From Rotaria macrura (taxonomy: Eukaryota; Rotifera; Eurotatoria; Philodinida; Philodinidae), in contig OENT01000838.1 of NCBI GenBank assembly GCA_900239685.1, positions 1 through 64,000 of the forward strand: a stretch of DNA of 64,000 bases, written 5' to 3'. Shown here in pieces: positions 42,136 through 54,127 of this stretch (its first letter is position 1; the number at the start of each line of letters is the position of its first letter). The position numbers and the translations under genes are program-made. A model generated the notes under the pieces. It did no database searches. It saw only the letters and a list, made by a program, of their open reading frames with translations, and was not told the DNA's origin.

Positions 42136-44795
42136 ATGGGTAATGCCAAATGTACACCGCATATGGAAGACATGAATACGATTAAAACAAAAGTAACTCA
42201 TGACAATGAAACTGAATCAATGAAACCATCGTCAGCAAAAAAGAAACATAAACAATTCGAGTTATCTGAAAGAGACATTGATTTTCTTTGTACACAAACA
42301 GGTAATTATGAATAAATCATGTTTGATAATAGTTTCACACACACGTATATACAGCATATAATTTCGATTGGATTAATTATATGGCACATCTGTTTGTATA
42401 CATGTTTAGACTATTCCTTTTGGAATGTCCACGTAAGCAGCTGTGGTAAAATCGAAGGAACGAAACAGATTGATGCACTCAAGCGAAACTTTATAGCAAA
42501 CAGTATACACGCATTTTGTCAATTCTGACAAAGATAAAAAATATTCATAGGAAAATAATATACATACATACATATATGTGAGAGTAACATTATGGTAACC
42601 TTTCTGAATGTTTATTTGTTATTGCAAACTGTATGTACGTTTATGTCTTCGTTTAGTTGTTAGTTATAGACGACTTAAACCATTTTGTATATTTCATCAA
42701 TGTTATTAGATACAGAAGACTAGTTTGATTTAGTCAGAAGCCTTTTTGTTGATAACTATTTTCTTTTTGGTTAATATCGAAGTCGTATGTGTTTTATCAT
42801 TTATTTTGAAAGAAAATAGAAACAATTTACTCAAACAAACGATTGAATATAGATTCAACAATATTTATTTTAACATGACTGATATAGAGTTTTTATTTTG
42901 AGTAAATAAATATAATAGTGTTATTCGTCGGGTTTTTAATCACTTCAATTTTCAATAGCGATGTTATCTGTCTTCAATAAGATTCAAACTATACACTGTA
43001 ATAGAGAAAAGTACTACAAGCATCAAGATTAATATAAATTGAATCCTATGTCACTTAGATCAGTTATCTAAAACGTAGAAACTAACATAGTTAGTATTTG
43101 TCAGATATCTTTAAAACAATGTAATATTTTGTAAGTGATTCTTCTAGGATTCAAGTATAAAACATGATTTGGTTACAATTGCTAAGTATGCCATTATCAT
43201 ATTTCTTTACAAGAGTGTAATGATGAGATAATAATGACATGTTATCGATTGATAGGATTTGATCTTATATCAATAGTTTCTATCATGATTTACGAGGATC
43301 CCTGTTGAAAACATGGAATCGAATTAATTGAAGCTTGGCAAACATATTAGTTTTTCAATACTACACCTTCTGAGTTCTCCGTTCGTATGAAGTTGTATAT
43401 AAATGAATGCGCAAACTTCTTTAACAAATAAATTTTCAGTCCGTTTAAAATACTTAGTTATCATTCATATATGTTTAAAAAAAACCTATCAGAAAATTAT
43501 GCCAATCATTGAAATTACAAAATTGATACATTTAAGTATAGAAAGTGAACTTAATTTTTTTTTATCATGTCATTTAACGATACGAATTAGTTCTGAACAA
43601 CTTGTATTAATAATTGCTTTTCAACTAAGAAGCTATCCAGCTTATCAACAGCTCAAGATGTATTACATGTTAATTGAAAGAAATTCAACAAATCAAATGT
43701 CTAGATTTTGTTCGTATATGCGATTGAAATAGGAACCTATTTAGATTTGCTTATCTCTCCTCTCCGAAAGGAAAAAATTGCTTATCTTCGATAAGCTACA
43801 TGTAACAATTGTATCGAAACAAGCCTACAGCGTGATATTTCGAGTGAAATGTAAATTTTTCAATTACAACGAAGTTCTGTCGAAAATTTACCGAATAGAT
43901 GTTTGAAATAATCAGAAACAACAAGATACCTCGTAAAATCTTGTTTTATCAAAAAAAACAATCTGTCTTTCAATACATTTCTGTCAATTTTCAAGTTTTT
44001 ATTACAAGAGAATCATTCATTTTTGATGCAATACTGAAAAACTCTAAGAATTTCAAGAATTCTTTGATTTATGTTTCTTCTTTGAGTTGCCGTTGAGAAG
44101 AGTATATTTTAATTCTGAATCGTCCACATCATGTATAGATACTGCCTCACTGTAACATTAATATATATATATATGCATAAGAAAAACAAATGTTTCAATC
44201 AATATTTTGTTCATAGGTCTTTCAAAAGATGAAATCATTAATTGGCATAAAAGATTTTTCGAAGATAATCCCCATGGTCGTCTCGATCATATGCAATTTC
44301 GTAAGATTTATCGTCTTCTACGTGACGAATCACCGGATCGTTTAAATAATATGTGTGATCATATATTTCGTGCGTTCGATGTCGATGGAAATGGTTATGT
44401 TGAATTCGGAGAGTTTCTATTAGGCTTCGCTATATGTTCACGAGGTGATCTTCGATCACGTTTAGATTATGCATTTGAATGTTATGATATGGATTCAAAT
44501 GGATACTTAACAGAAGGTAGAAATATAGAAATACATGAAAACAAAGAATACATCTATATATCTATAAATAAATTTATAAATATTGTTAATTTTAGATGAA
44601 ATCGAACCAGTTCTTCGAGCTATGTATACTTTATTGGGTATACAACATGTCGAAGATTATCCGCCAGAAGAAGTTGCAAAAGATTTAATGAAAAAATTAG
44701 ACACATCAAAAGATGGTCGTGTAACTAAAGATGAATTCATTTATTATCTTATGAAAGATGGAATTTATAGAAATACAGTGAATCCATTTCGCTAA
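42136..44795 (+). CDS. Neuronal-calcium-sensor-like EF-hand protein
   Basis: Three exons (42136-42301, 44217-44516, 44596-44795) join in frame to 221 residues. The N-terminus MGNAKC fits N-myristoylation, as in recoverin/hippocalcin/NCS-1 proteins, with a cysteine that could be palmitoylated. Four EF-hands follow. The first (about 72-83, NPHGRLDHMQF) is degenerate, as in the whole NCS family where CPxG replaces calcium ligands. EF2 (110-121, DVDGNGYVEFGE), EF3 (146-157, DMDSNGYLTEDE) and EF4 (191-202, DTSKDGRVTKDE) have the calcium ligands. Family members couple calcium to membrane signalling partners. It is about 30 residues longer than typical NCS proteins because of a Lys-rich segment (about 15-45) before the first helix. 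Intron 1 is 1.9 kb and includes an unassigned 109-codon frame (43,403-43,732). Confidence 0.88.
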
Positions 44796-47700
44796 CCACG
44801 TTATTCTTCCTTGTCAGATAAAGAATAATCTGTCCTTTTTTTAACTTTTAAAATCGATTTTAAAACTATTGATTATAAACTAAATCTAATTACTTCAGAA
44901 GCTGATTCATTCTTATGTATATATTTATGAGCATTAAAGTATCTTTTGTTTTCCTCTTTCATTCATTGCGATGAGTAGACGAACCGTTCACATAATATGG
45001 TTTTCATTGAGACACTGAAACAAATTATTTCTTATCAGGTTTGATTTACTTGTATTATTCACCAAGTTAAAAACGTTCGACTATGGCAAAATATATTAAA
45101 CAAGTGATCAACTAGTGTTGTTTTGCACCAAAATATCTTTCACGTAACAGAAGAAGATACTTCTGAAGATAACACTCGATTTAGTGTTTCTTTTTTCATT
45201 TCAAAGATTTTGAATTAAAATAAAATTGTCTCACTAGATGAAAGTTCGTTTGATAAATATGCTTGTTTAATGATCCAAACGCTCTAGTTGATTTGCAGTT
45301 GTTTGTCAATGTTTATTATATCGTAATTGATTCAAGTACGTTTTTTCAGAATTTGATCATCATTTATCGTTCATTAAGATGATATGTCACTTTATTCGTA
45401 ACTACAAAAAGCTGAGATGACTCGCTGTATATGTAGCTACACTAGTTGTATGACAAGAAGGACATTAACTGGGAATTTTCAACTTTGTCTATCCAATAGT
45501 ATTTTTCATTCAAGGTAATCGAGTGGAAGTTTGAATTTCGGACAAATCCAAGATAACGAATATTGAACCACGATATGACAACTGTCTAGTAGTGTAACCA
45601 AAAAGTATTGAGCGGTTGAGCGCCACTTTAACAATTTTCAAAAGATTACTTAAAAGAATTTTTTCTCTTACTCCGTTCCAACGTTTTGGCTCTATGTATG
45701 CTTCAAAGGTTTGTACGACTCAATAATGTACATATTGGAAAGATAGAACGTTTTCTATATAGAAGCTCCAGTTAAATCTTTTTCGTTGTGTCTAGTTTTT
45801 AGATAAAAACTTGCAGAATGACTCCAGTTTCTTAGAGATACTACATCTAGTCAAGCTAAAACGTTGTTTACAGATATTAGAAACATTTGATGATGGCTAT
45901 CGATCGACACGAATGATGCATCGTTTAGTTTGTTCATCCTATTTTGGCTTGTTCTAATAGAAGATAAGGGGTGTAGTAGAGAAGTAAACAAAATAGTAAT
46001 GTCCCCACTCCAGTAAATGGTAATTCTAAAAACGGAGACTTCATACTTTGCTGTTTCATAGTACTACTGGCAGCAACTGGCGTATTTTGAATAGAAAAAA
46101 TTCAACTACAATCACAAGCTAATTCATTTATAAGTAATCCAAAAGAAAATGAATTTATTTTCAAATAAAATACTACTGGTATATTTTGGAAACGAATATT
46201 TAATAGTTCTTGTGCTGAAATTGATACATTTTTTGAATGCTAAATTAACCTAAATAATTCCTAATTATAATCATCCAGAGACAGAAAAATATTGCTGAAA
46301 TTTCTTGAAAAAATCCAAAACCAAGCAATAAATGATAGAACACGTATTCCTTGTAATCATGATGAAGAATGTTTGAAAGTAGTGTCTGCCAGTACAGCCT
46401 TTTTTCTTTTAACTTATGTTTTATTTCTTTTATCAGATGTAAGCGTTATCGTACACAATAAACTATGTCTCTCTCTATCTCCAGTTACGATTTTCTACAA
46501 CATACTGCGACCATTTTCCACATATTTTTCTTTTGATCGTCCTACAACCGACGAAAGGAGACAGAGAGAAACAAAGAAAATAGATATTCAAAAATTCTTG
46601 CAGTATCTGTAATAAAATTTCCATTCAATCGAACGTAACAAGGCTCAGAAACTGCTTACGACCTTGTTACTTCACAGTAGAAATCATCCGACAAATTAGG
46701 CACTAGAACATCTTTTGTTCTACATACTGAGTTTTATCTATCTTGAAAATTCCAATGTTTTTCTTCAGAATCGCTTTCTAAAAGTGTCATAAAAGTAAGA
46801 AGAGTTTGCTCAAGGTGATAATAGTGATTCTTTTGAAAGAATATTAGTGTCTGAAAGAACGAAAGGAATTTCTGTAGCTGTGTCTGGTCGAAGAGAAGTA
46901 ACAAGTTTCTTTTTCTGAATGAGTATGAACCAGAAAATGACTCAAACTTACCATAACTGAACTCTTTATTATTGAGCTGTACTTATCATGACCTATATCT
47001 TTTTCTTATGAGAATCGCAAAAGTATCTTTGTATGTTCCTGGTAAAATTCATAAGTAAGGAAAGAAATCATTGCTGTCAGTACTGACGTCTCTTTATTTC
47101 GACAGATGAGTTATGGTTAGCCATGTATACAATCAATTTAGTCGAAAACAAAGCCGAAAAATGATAGATTACAACTGTTTCGTGGAATATTACTTTTATT
47201 AATTCTTTATTTCCTTGAATTTTCGATGATACTCGAAATAATGCATTAAATATGTAGTTCCCATAAACCATAGCAAACATAATCCGATGTTTTCATATTC
47301 GAAAATAAATATTAAAATCAAATAAGTGTTACTAATGGCAAATGAGTTTATAAGAATTCTCTATACTTACTTGTAAGCTAGCCTAAGTTCCAATTGATAA
47401 ATCAACAGATGTTCATATGCATACGGTCCCATTCGTACTCTGCTGTACAGAAAAAGAAGTGTATGCATCGAACACAAGTTTTCCTCGCTGCCGCTGAATG
47501 TTATTGATAACTATTACGAGATCGATTCTGAGTTAATTCAATAGATCATTTTCTTCACAACCAAATCTTATCAAGTAAATTACTAATTCACTGATATCTT
47601 TTCAATGTCAAAACATGACTCATTTAAGAAGCATAAAATCTTTTGAATTACGTCTTCTTTCATTTATCAATGGATAACTCTAGTGAAGAAGAAGTTTGTG

Positions 47701-48678
47701 TAAGTTGATTTGCTATGTTTACTAAATGGTATCGATTGGATATTATGAATTAATGTTTGAAAACTACGAAAAATAATATTTAAACGAGTTCAGTACGCAA
47801 TCGAAAACAATATTCAGAGCACATCAGCGATCGATTACAATTACGCCAAGAAAAAAGAAAGTACAAATATTTTTGAACGAATTTTTGTCGTAATTACTTG
47901 TTTTTCTTTGACCATTCGATCGTTTATAAAATTTGAACTTCGTTAAAATGTTTTGATGATCCAGTATTTTTGTGTCGATAGTAATCCTTGTTAAATTTTA
48001 GAATCGCATGCAGTCAAATAATAGTTCGTCTAACTAAGTTTACTTCAACGTTTTTATAATGATGAAAAAGAAAATGGCAGCACGCAATCAACGTCAGAAT
48101 AGAATACACTCGGGTTTTGTTGTTCATAACTACATTCTACAATGTTCTATTGTAGAGTCTTGACTAATTTCATTCCTACATCTTCTTTTTGATGAATATT
48201 ACAAAAACAAAAAGTAAGCAATAAAGAAGAAGCATATTGTTTTGAAAGTTTTACACCATCCACTCAACTATACTATTTTATTAACTAAAACCATGGATAA
48301 ATTTTTAGTCATGATTTATGGATAATTCCAAGTACCAGAACAACAATCTATACTGAGGGAAGGAAAAAGAAACATACAAATGCATGAATGATATGAGACT
48401 CCACGAATTTTCAGTGTACTACTGTAAATTCAAGGTATAATGCATTTAAAATACAAAAGAAAAATGAAGAAAATCGTAAAATTAGCATGCGGGATTAACG
48501 TTCACAGAACAAATAAAGTATATGAAAAGACTACAATAAAAACTGTTTTCTATTGAGCAAAATCCAAGCCATTGTTGCAAAAGAAAATCACACAAACCGA
48601 CTCGTTTTGATCATTAGATAAGATAAATACAACACAGATCAAATGAATAAAGAAACCGAAATGCAATCGAGTAGATTA
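44796..48678. other. Convergent intergenic region, calcium sensor / pyruvate carboxylase
   Basis: About 3.9 kb between the 3' ends of convergent genes. It contains a coding-like relic at 45,934-46,214 (listed separately) and a 106-codon frame at 46,292-46,612 with one hydrophobic stretch and no recognised family. A short inverted pair (GTAACAAGG / CCTTGTTAC) lies at about 46,636-46,671. No other gene is supported. Confidence 0.45.
45934..46214 (-). pseudogene. Coding-like relic of an unknown membrane protein
   Basis: On the minus strand, an acceptor-like TTTCAG is followed at 46,214 by a frame reading QELLNIRFQNIPVVFYLKIN. An in-frame TGA comes at 46,104-46,102, and the same frame continues through SPFLELPFTGVGTLLFCLLL to a final stop at 45,936-45,934. 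Continuation of protein-like, partly hydrophobic sequence past the stop suggests the last exon of a decayed gene. I do not recognise the family, and chance cannot be ruled out. Confidence 0.3.
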
Positions 48679-51600
48679 CTACTCTAATTCAGCAATCAGA
48701 TCATCACCTTGCACTTGTTGTCCAATTTGAATATGGACTGTTTTTACTTTACCATCGGTTGTGCTCTTCACCACAGTTTCCATCTAAAAGTCAATCGTAA
48801 AACAATGCAATAGAATCATATGCGCGAGTTGCCTAATTTGACATACCTTCATAGCACTCAGTACTACGAGTGTATCACCTTTCTTGATTGTATCACCAGC
48901 TTTCACTTTTACATCCAGTACTTGACCAGGCATTGGTGCACCTGAAAAAAAAAAGAAAAACAACTGATATTCATCTACTCGAAATTTAAGCAAAATGATA
49001 AAAACTGTTTCCAGTTTCGTTGAAAACTCAACGAGAGAATCATGCTCACGAATATTGACCATTTTTAGCTAATATTAAAACGAAAAGACTTTTGTCAGAT
49101 GATTCTTTAGCGCTTGGTTGTGATCAGTTCTTAGGATTTTCTGTAAATTTATTGTTAAATTCAGAGAATTCTATGCATGAAGATTTGATTAAAAATTTTG
49201 TATTAAAATTGCGCTTGATGAATATAATTTCCATGTGTTGACCAATCTTCTAGGTAAGTCAAATGTTTTTCATCTGTCTACGATAAGAAATGAACATGTC
49301 TTCGGGTTAAAGTATTCAAGATATTCTGCAAATTATTAGAACTTACGAAAAATGATGATACATATCTCTAGATTTCTACGAATCTCTCTGACATATTCTT
49401 ATAAATTCAAATGATAGATATCAATTGCAATCATTGGCTCATTATGGTATTTTCTGGTCATAGCTTAGTTTGAAAATGATTTCCTCCTACTTATATAGAT
49501 CATCTGAAAACTTACATCTATCTAGCGAGATAGGTGAAATTAATTCTACGTGAACTTATATGAACGGAACTCCACTGCTTCGGAGTACAATACTGGATGT
49601 TAATGTGACAAGGTGTGATTCATCGTACAATTGTTATGAATGGTGAGTTAAGGCAGAAGAGTATGTTGACAACTACAATAAATGTTGCAGATACATGGAG
49701 AAACTTTATATCAAAGGAGTTTCGATATTACTACCAAATGGACATCACACATGAAATCAGATAATGTCTCAAACATAAGAGTTGATCATTTTACTTAGAA
49801 TAGACGATTTTTAGTTTGATGTAATACAAAAAAAAGGTTCAATAAGTACACTTACCAATTTGATTCTTGTTAGATTTGTCAACTTTTGGATGAACTTTAT
49901 GATCTTTAATAGCTGCTTTATCTTTCACTTTCATCGATCGTAATTGTCCATTGACTTGAAAGAATACTTCACGTTCACCTGTGGCAACCATTAGTTCACT
50001 AATAGCTAATACAACGATATGAAGAACTTTTCCATGTTCAATTTCAATACTAAATTAAATTGTATTGTGTTTTTAATGATTTATTGACAATTATTTGTAA
50101 ATAAAACAACAACCAAAACAACTTACTCCATCATTTCATTTAGTTGTGGTCCGACAAAGAATACTCGTGTTGGATAAAGATCAACAGGACCGTATTGTTT
50201 TTTGAAATCAATATATTCTTCAAGTACTTTGGGAAACATAACATATGACATAGCATCACATTTACGAATATGATCATCACCGAATTTCTTTCTCAGTTCT
50301 TGTTCAATTTTATCGAAATCTAATGGTTTAGCATCAGCACCTGGACGACCATCCGTCTTTTTCTTTCCTTTTAATATTTTAGTACGAAGTGGTTCTGGAA
50401 ATCCACCATGTGGCTAAAAATTTTAATTTTACAGATTTTCCTCATCTATCTAAAATAAAATTTCTCAAATTTACTTGACCAAGTTGACCTTGCATAAATT
50501 CTACCACACTTGATGGAAATGAAAGTTCTTCAGCACGTTGACGAACATCATTAGCTGTTAAATTATTTTGTACCATAAATTGTGCAAGATCACCAACAAC
50601 TTTCGATGATGGCGTCACTTTAATGATATCGCCTAAAACTTGATTGGCTTCGATGTAGGATTTTTTCACACTTTCAAATTGTTCCCCAAGACCAAGACTG
50701 AATGCTTGAAACTGAATAAACAATTCAATCATGAATTGGTTTATTAGATAAGTTAGTTTTTGGTTTTACTTGTAAATTTGTATATTGTCCGCCAGGTATT
50801 TCATTCTTGTAAACATCAGCATTACCACTTTTCATTGTTGTTGTACATTCGAAGGGTGCATAGAGTAAACGTGTTTGTTCCCAAAATGCTGAATATTCAT
50901 TAACTTTCTCCAAATCAACACCTGTACTGTATTTTGTATTTTGCAATGCAGCAACGACACCGCCCATGGTTGGTTGAGATGTCATACCACTGACGGAATC
51001 AACGGCTACATCAACAATATCGGCTCCAGCTTGAACAGCTGCTAGATAATTAGCAACACCAGTGCCGGCTGTATCACTAGAATGCACAAAAGCAGTCTTT
51101 TTGCTTATGCCGATGACAGAAAATTGAGAAGAAACAAAAAAACTCTTAATCTATGATCGTGCTGATATGATACTATAGATTATCTATATTGATGAGTAGA
51201 ATCTAACATGAATTTGATTCTCAATTACAATTTTATCCTTTAAATGACTACGGAATAGTTTAGTTGTTCTTTCATAATTGATATTTGAATTGAGCATCGA
51301 CGTATAGAAACTTGAAATATGATCGAAATGACGAAACCTTTAGTTGAGAACATTTGCTCAACAATTTTCTTATTAGATAAGTAAATTTAATCTGTAGTTA
51401 CTGTGTATGTAAATGAATAGGTAAATCCGGATGCTTTTGTCGGATAGCATCAATTAACATCGTTGTAGCTTGAGGTTTAAGAAGGCCAGCCATATCTTAA
51501 AGAAAACCGACTTAGGTTCTATTTTCTATTCAACAAACGAAACGTCATGTATTACCTTTAATCGATAATATGTGTATACCCATTTTAACAAGTTCATCAA

Positions 51601-54127
51601 CACATTTTTTATAATATTCTAAGTTATACTTCACACGTGTCGTATCTGCAACGTCGCCCGTATAACAAACAGCAGCTGATATAACACCATTGGCTTTTCC
51701 AACAGCATCAATACCAACTTTCATGTTAGGTAAGTAATTTAAGGAATCAAATATACGGAATATATCCATTCCATGATCAACAGCCATTTGACAAAAAGCA
51801 TCAATAACATTATCGGGATAGTTAGAATATCCAACGGCATTGGCACCACGCAATAACATTTGAAATGGAATATTAGGAATGAGTTCACGTAACTCACTTA
51901 AACGATCCCATGGACATTCGTGTAGAAAACGGAGAGCAACATCGAATGTTGCACCTTAATTTTCAAAGAAAAAAAATTCAAAATGAATGTCATACATAGA
52001 AATTTGAATGAACAATTGTTACCTCCCCAGTTTTCTAAGCTAAAAAATTGTGGAAAATTTTTTGCAACAAATGGTGCTGATTTTTTTAAATCACGTGTTC
52101 GTACACGTGTTGCTAATAAACTTTGATGAGCATCACGCATAGTTGTATCCATAAGTAAAGCTCTAATCAGAGAAGAATGATTGTTTTCTTTTTTGTCCTA
52201 CTTGAAAATGTTGCTTTTCTCTTCTTAACTTACTGTGGATGCTTGCGAACAGCTTTAGCAAATCCTTCGGGTCCTTCTTTCTGTAAAACTTGACGCCAAC
52301 CATTTGGAATATGTTTCTTTTTCACATGAGGAAGTTCTGGCTTTATATACATGGGTTTTACATTTGTACCCAATGGTGTCAAAGGTCCATTCACTAATAC
52401 TTCTGATAGATAGTGAAGAAGTTTTTGGGCTCGATTTTGTGTTGCGACGAATTTAAATAAAATAGGATTTTCATCGAGAAAACTAGTTGTTATTGAACCT
52501 TCAAGAAATTGTTTATGTTGAAGAACATTCTGTAAAAATGGAATGTTCGTTTTGACACCTAGATAGAAATTTTTATGTATGTCAATGTACGTCGTACTAT
52601 TTAAAATTCTATACCTCGAATACGAAATTCTTTAAGTGCGCGAACCATTTTTGCACATGCCTCTTGATGATTACGTGCATGAGCAATGACTTTGACCAAT
52701 AAAGAATCATAAAATGGACTTATAACAGCATCTGTATAAGCGGAAGCACTATCAATACGAATACCTTAACAGAAGAACATCATCTTATCGTAAAAAATCT
52801 ATTCATCAAATCAACGAAAAAGAAGAAGAATATTAATTCAACTCACCAAATCCTTCAGCAGAACGAAAAACATCGATTCGGCCAACATCAGGTGTGAAAT
52901 TATTTCCAGGATCTTCTGTCGTCATTCGACATTGTACAGCAGCACCATTAATTTTGATTTTATCTTGCTCAAGACCTAACTCTGCTAAACGTGCGCCTTC
53001 AGCTACTTTTATTTGTGATTGTACAATATCAATGCCAGTGATTTCTTCTGAACATGTATGTTCAACTTGTAGACGGCAATTCACTTCAATGAAATAATGT
53101 CTTCCTTTGTCATCAAGTAAAAATTCAACTGTTCCAGCATTTTGATAACCAACATACTTCGCCAAACGAACAGCATCGGAAGTCATACGTTCTCGCAGTT
53201 TAGGATCTAAATTAGTTGCTGGTGCCACTTCAATAACTTTCTGATGACGCCGTTGTACCGAACAATCTCTTTCATATAAATGTGAAACATTTCCATAATG
53301 ATCACCAATTATTTGCACTTCAATGTGTCTTGCGTGCGATACTAGACGCTCAACAAATAATCGTCCATCACCAACAGCTGCCATCGCTTCGGATGAAGCT
53401 CGTTGAAATGCTTCTTCTAATTGACTTTCGTTTAATGCTACACGCATTCCACGACCACCACCACCACGTGCCGCTTTCAACATTATTGGATAACCATGTT
53501 CTTTTACGAACACTCGTACATCATCAAGATTATCAACAGCTTCCTTTGAACCCGGAATAATTGGTACATTGGCATCAATGGCTAGAAGAAATGTCTACAT
53601 ATTCAATTACTGTCGACATAGAAATCGTTTTGTTTACCTGATTGTCGTGCATTTAATTTATTTCCCATGCGATAAATAACATCAGGTGATGGGCCAACAA
53701 ACAAAATTCCAGCATCAACACAAGCTTTTGCGAAATCTCCATTTTCAGAAAGAAATCCATAACCTGGATGAATAGCATCAACATCGTTTTTAACAGCTAT
53801 TTTAATTATTTCTGGTATATTTAAATAAGCAGCTATCGGAGATAAGCCTCGTCCAATTTTAAATGATTCATCTGCTTTAATACGATGTAATTGTCCTTCG
53901 TCTTCTGCCGAATAAATGGCAACTGTTTGAATATTAATTTCAGTACATGCACGAAACACTCGAATAGCGATTTCACCACGATTTGCCACGAGAAGTTTAT
54001 TTATTTTTCGAATTTCATATTTCTTCGGTTGTTCAGTGGATTTTTTGGAAGATAGTAGTCGTTTACATGATGCAAATGACGAACGAACACAATACGATGT
54101 TTGAATAAGATTATTGACACGATACAT
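48679..54127 (-). CDS. PC: Pyruvate carboxylase, mitochondrial
   Basis: Thirteen exons (54127-53638, 53581-52847, 52764-52615, 52558-52234, 52162-52023, 51954-51556, 51495-51402, 51076-50770, 50711-50475, 50413-50127, 50049-49856, 48941-48847, 48783-48679) join in frame to 1,185 residues, against 1,178 in human. The enzyme carboxylates pyruvate to oxaloacetate for anaplerosis and gluconeogenesis. Residues 1-35 are a Ser/Arg/Lys-rich presequence. Biotin carboxylase follows: [27 protein letters not shown], the ATP-grasp loop [21 protein letters not shown]. The carboxyltransferase domain starts at [16 protein letters not shown], with DTAGTGVA and MTSQPTMGG. The allosteric/PT linker and the biotinyl domain complete the protein; SAMKMETVV places the biotinyl Lys at about 1,151. 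An intron falls exactly after that lysine codon. Intron 11 is 0.9 kb and holds no recognised feature. Confidence 0.97.

Noticed and set aside
43403-43732. 109-codon frame inside intron 1 of the calcium-sensor gene
   Set aside because: No recognisable motif, no clear gene context, and AT-rich introns easily give such frames; noted only in the host gene entry.
46292-46612. 106-codon plus-strand frame with a hydrophobic stretch
   Set aside because: No family resemblance, no splice partners and no neighbouring signal; probably chance.
53282-53560. 92-codon plus-strand His/Leu-rich frame
   Set aside because: It is antisense to the biotin-carboxylase exon of PC and arises from complementing that coding sequence.
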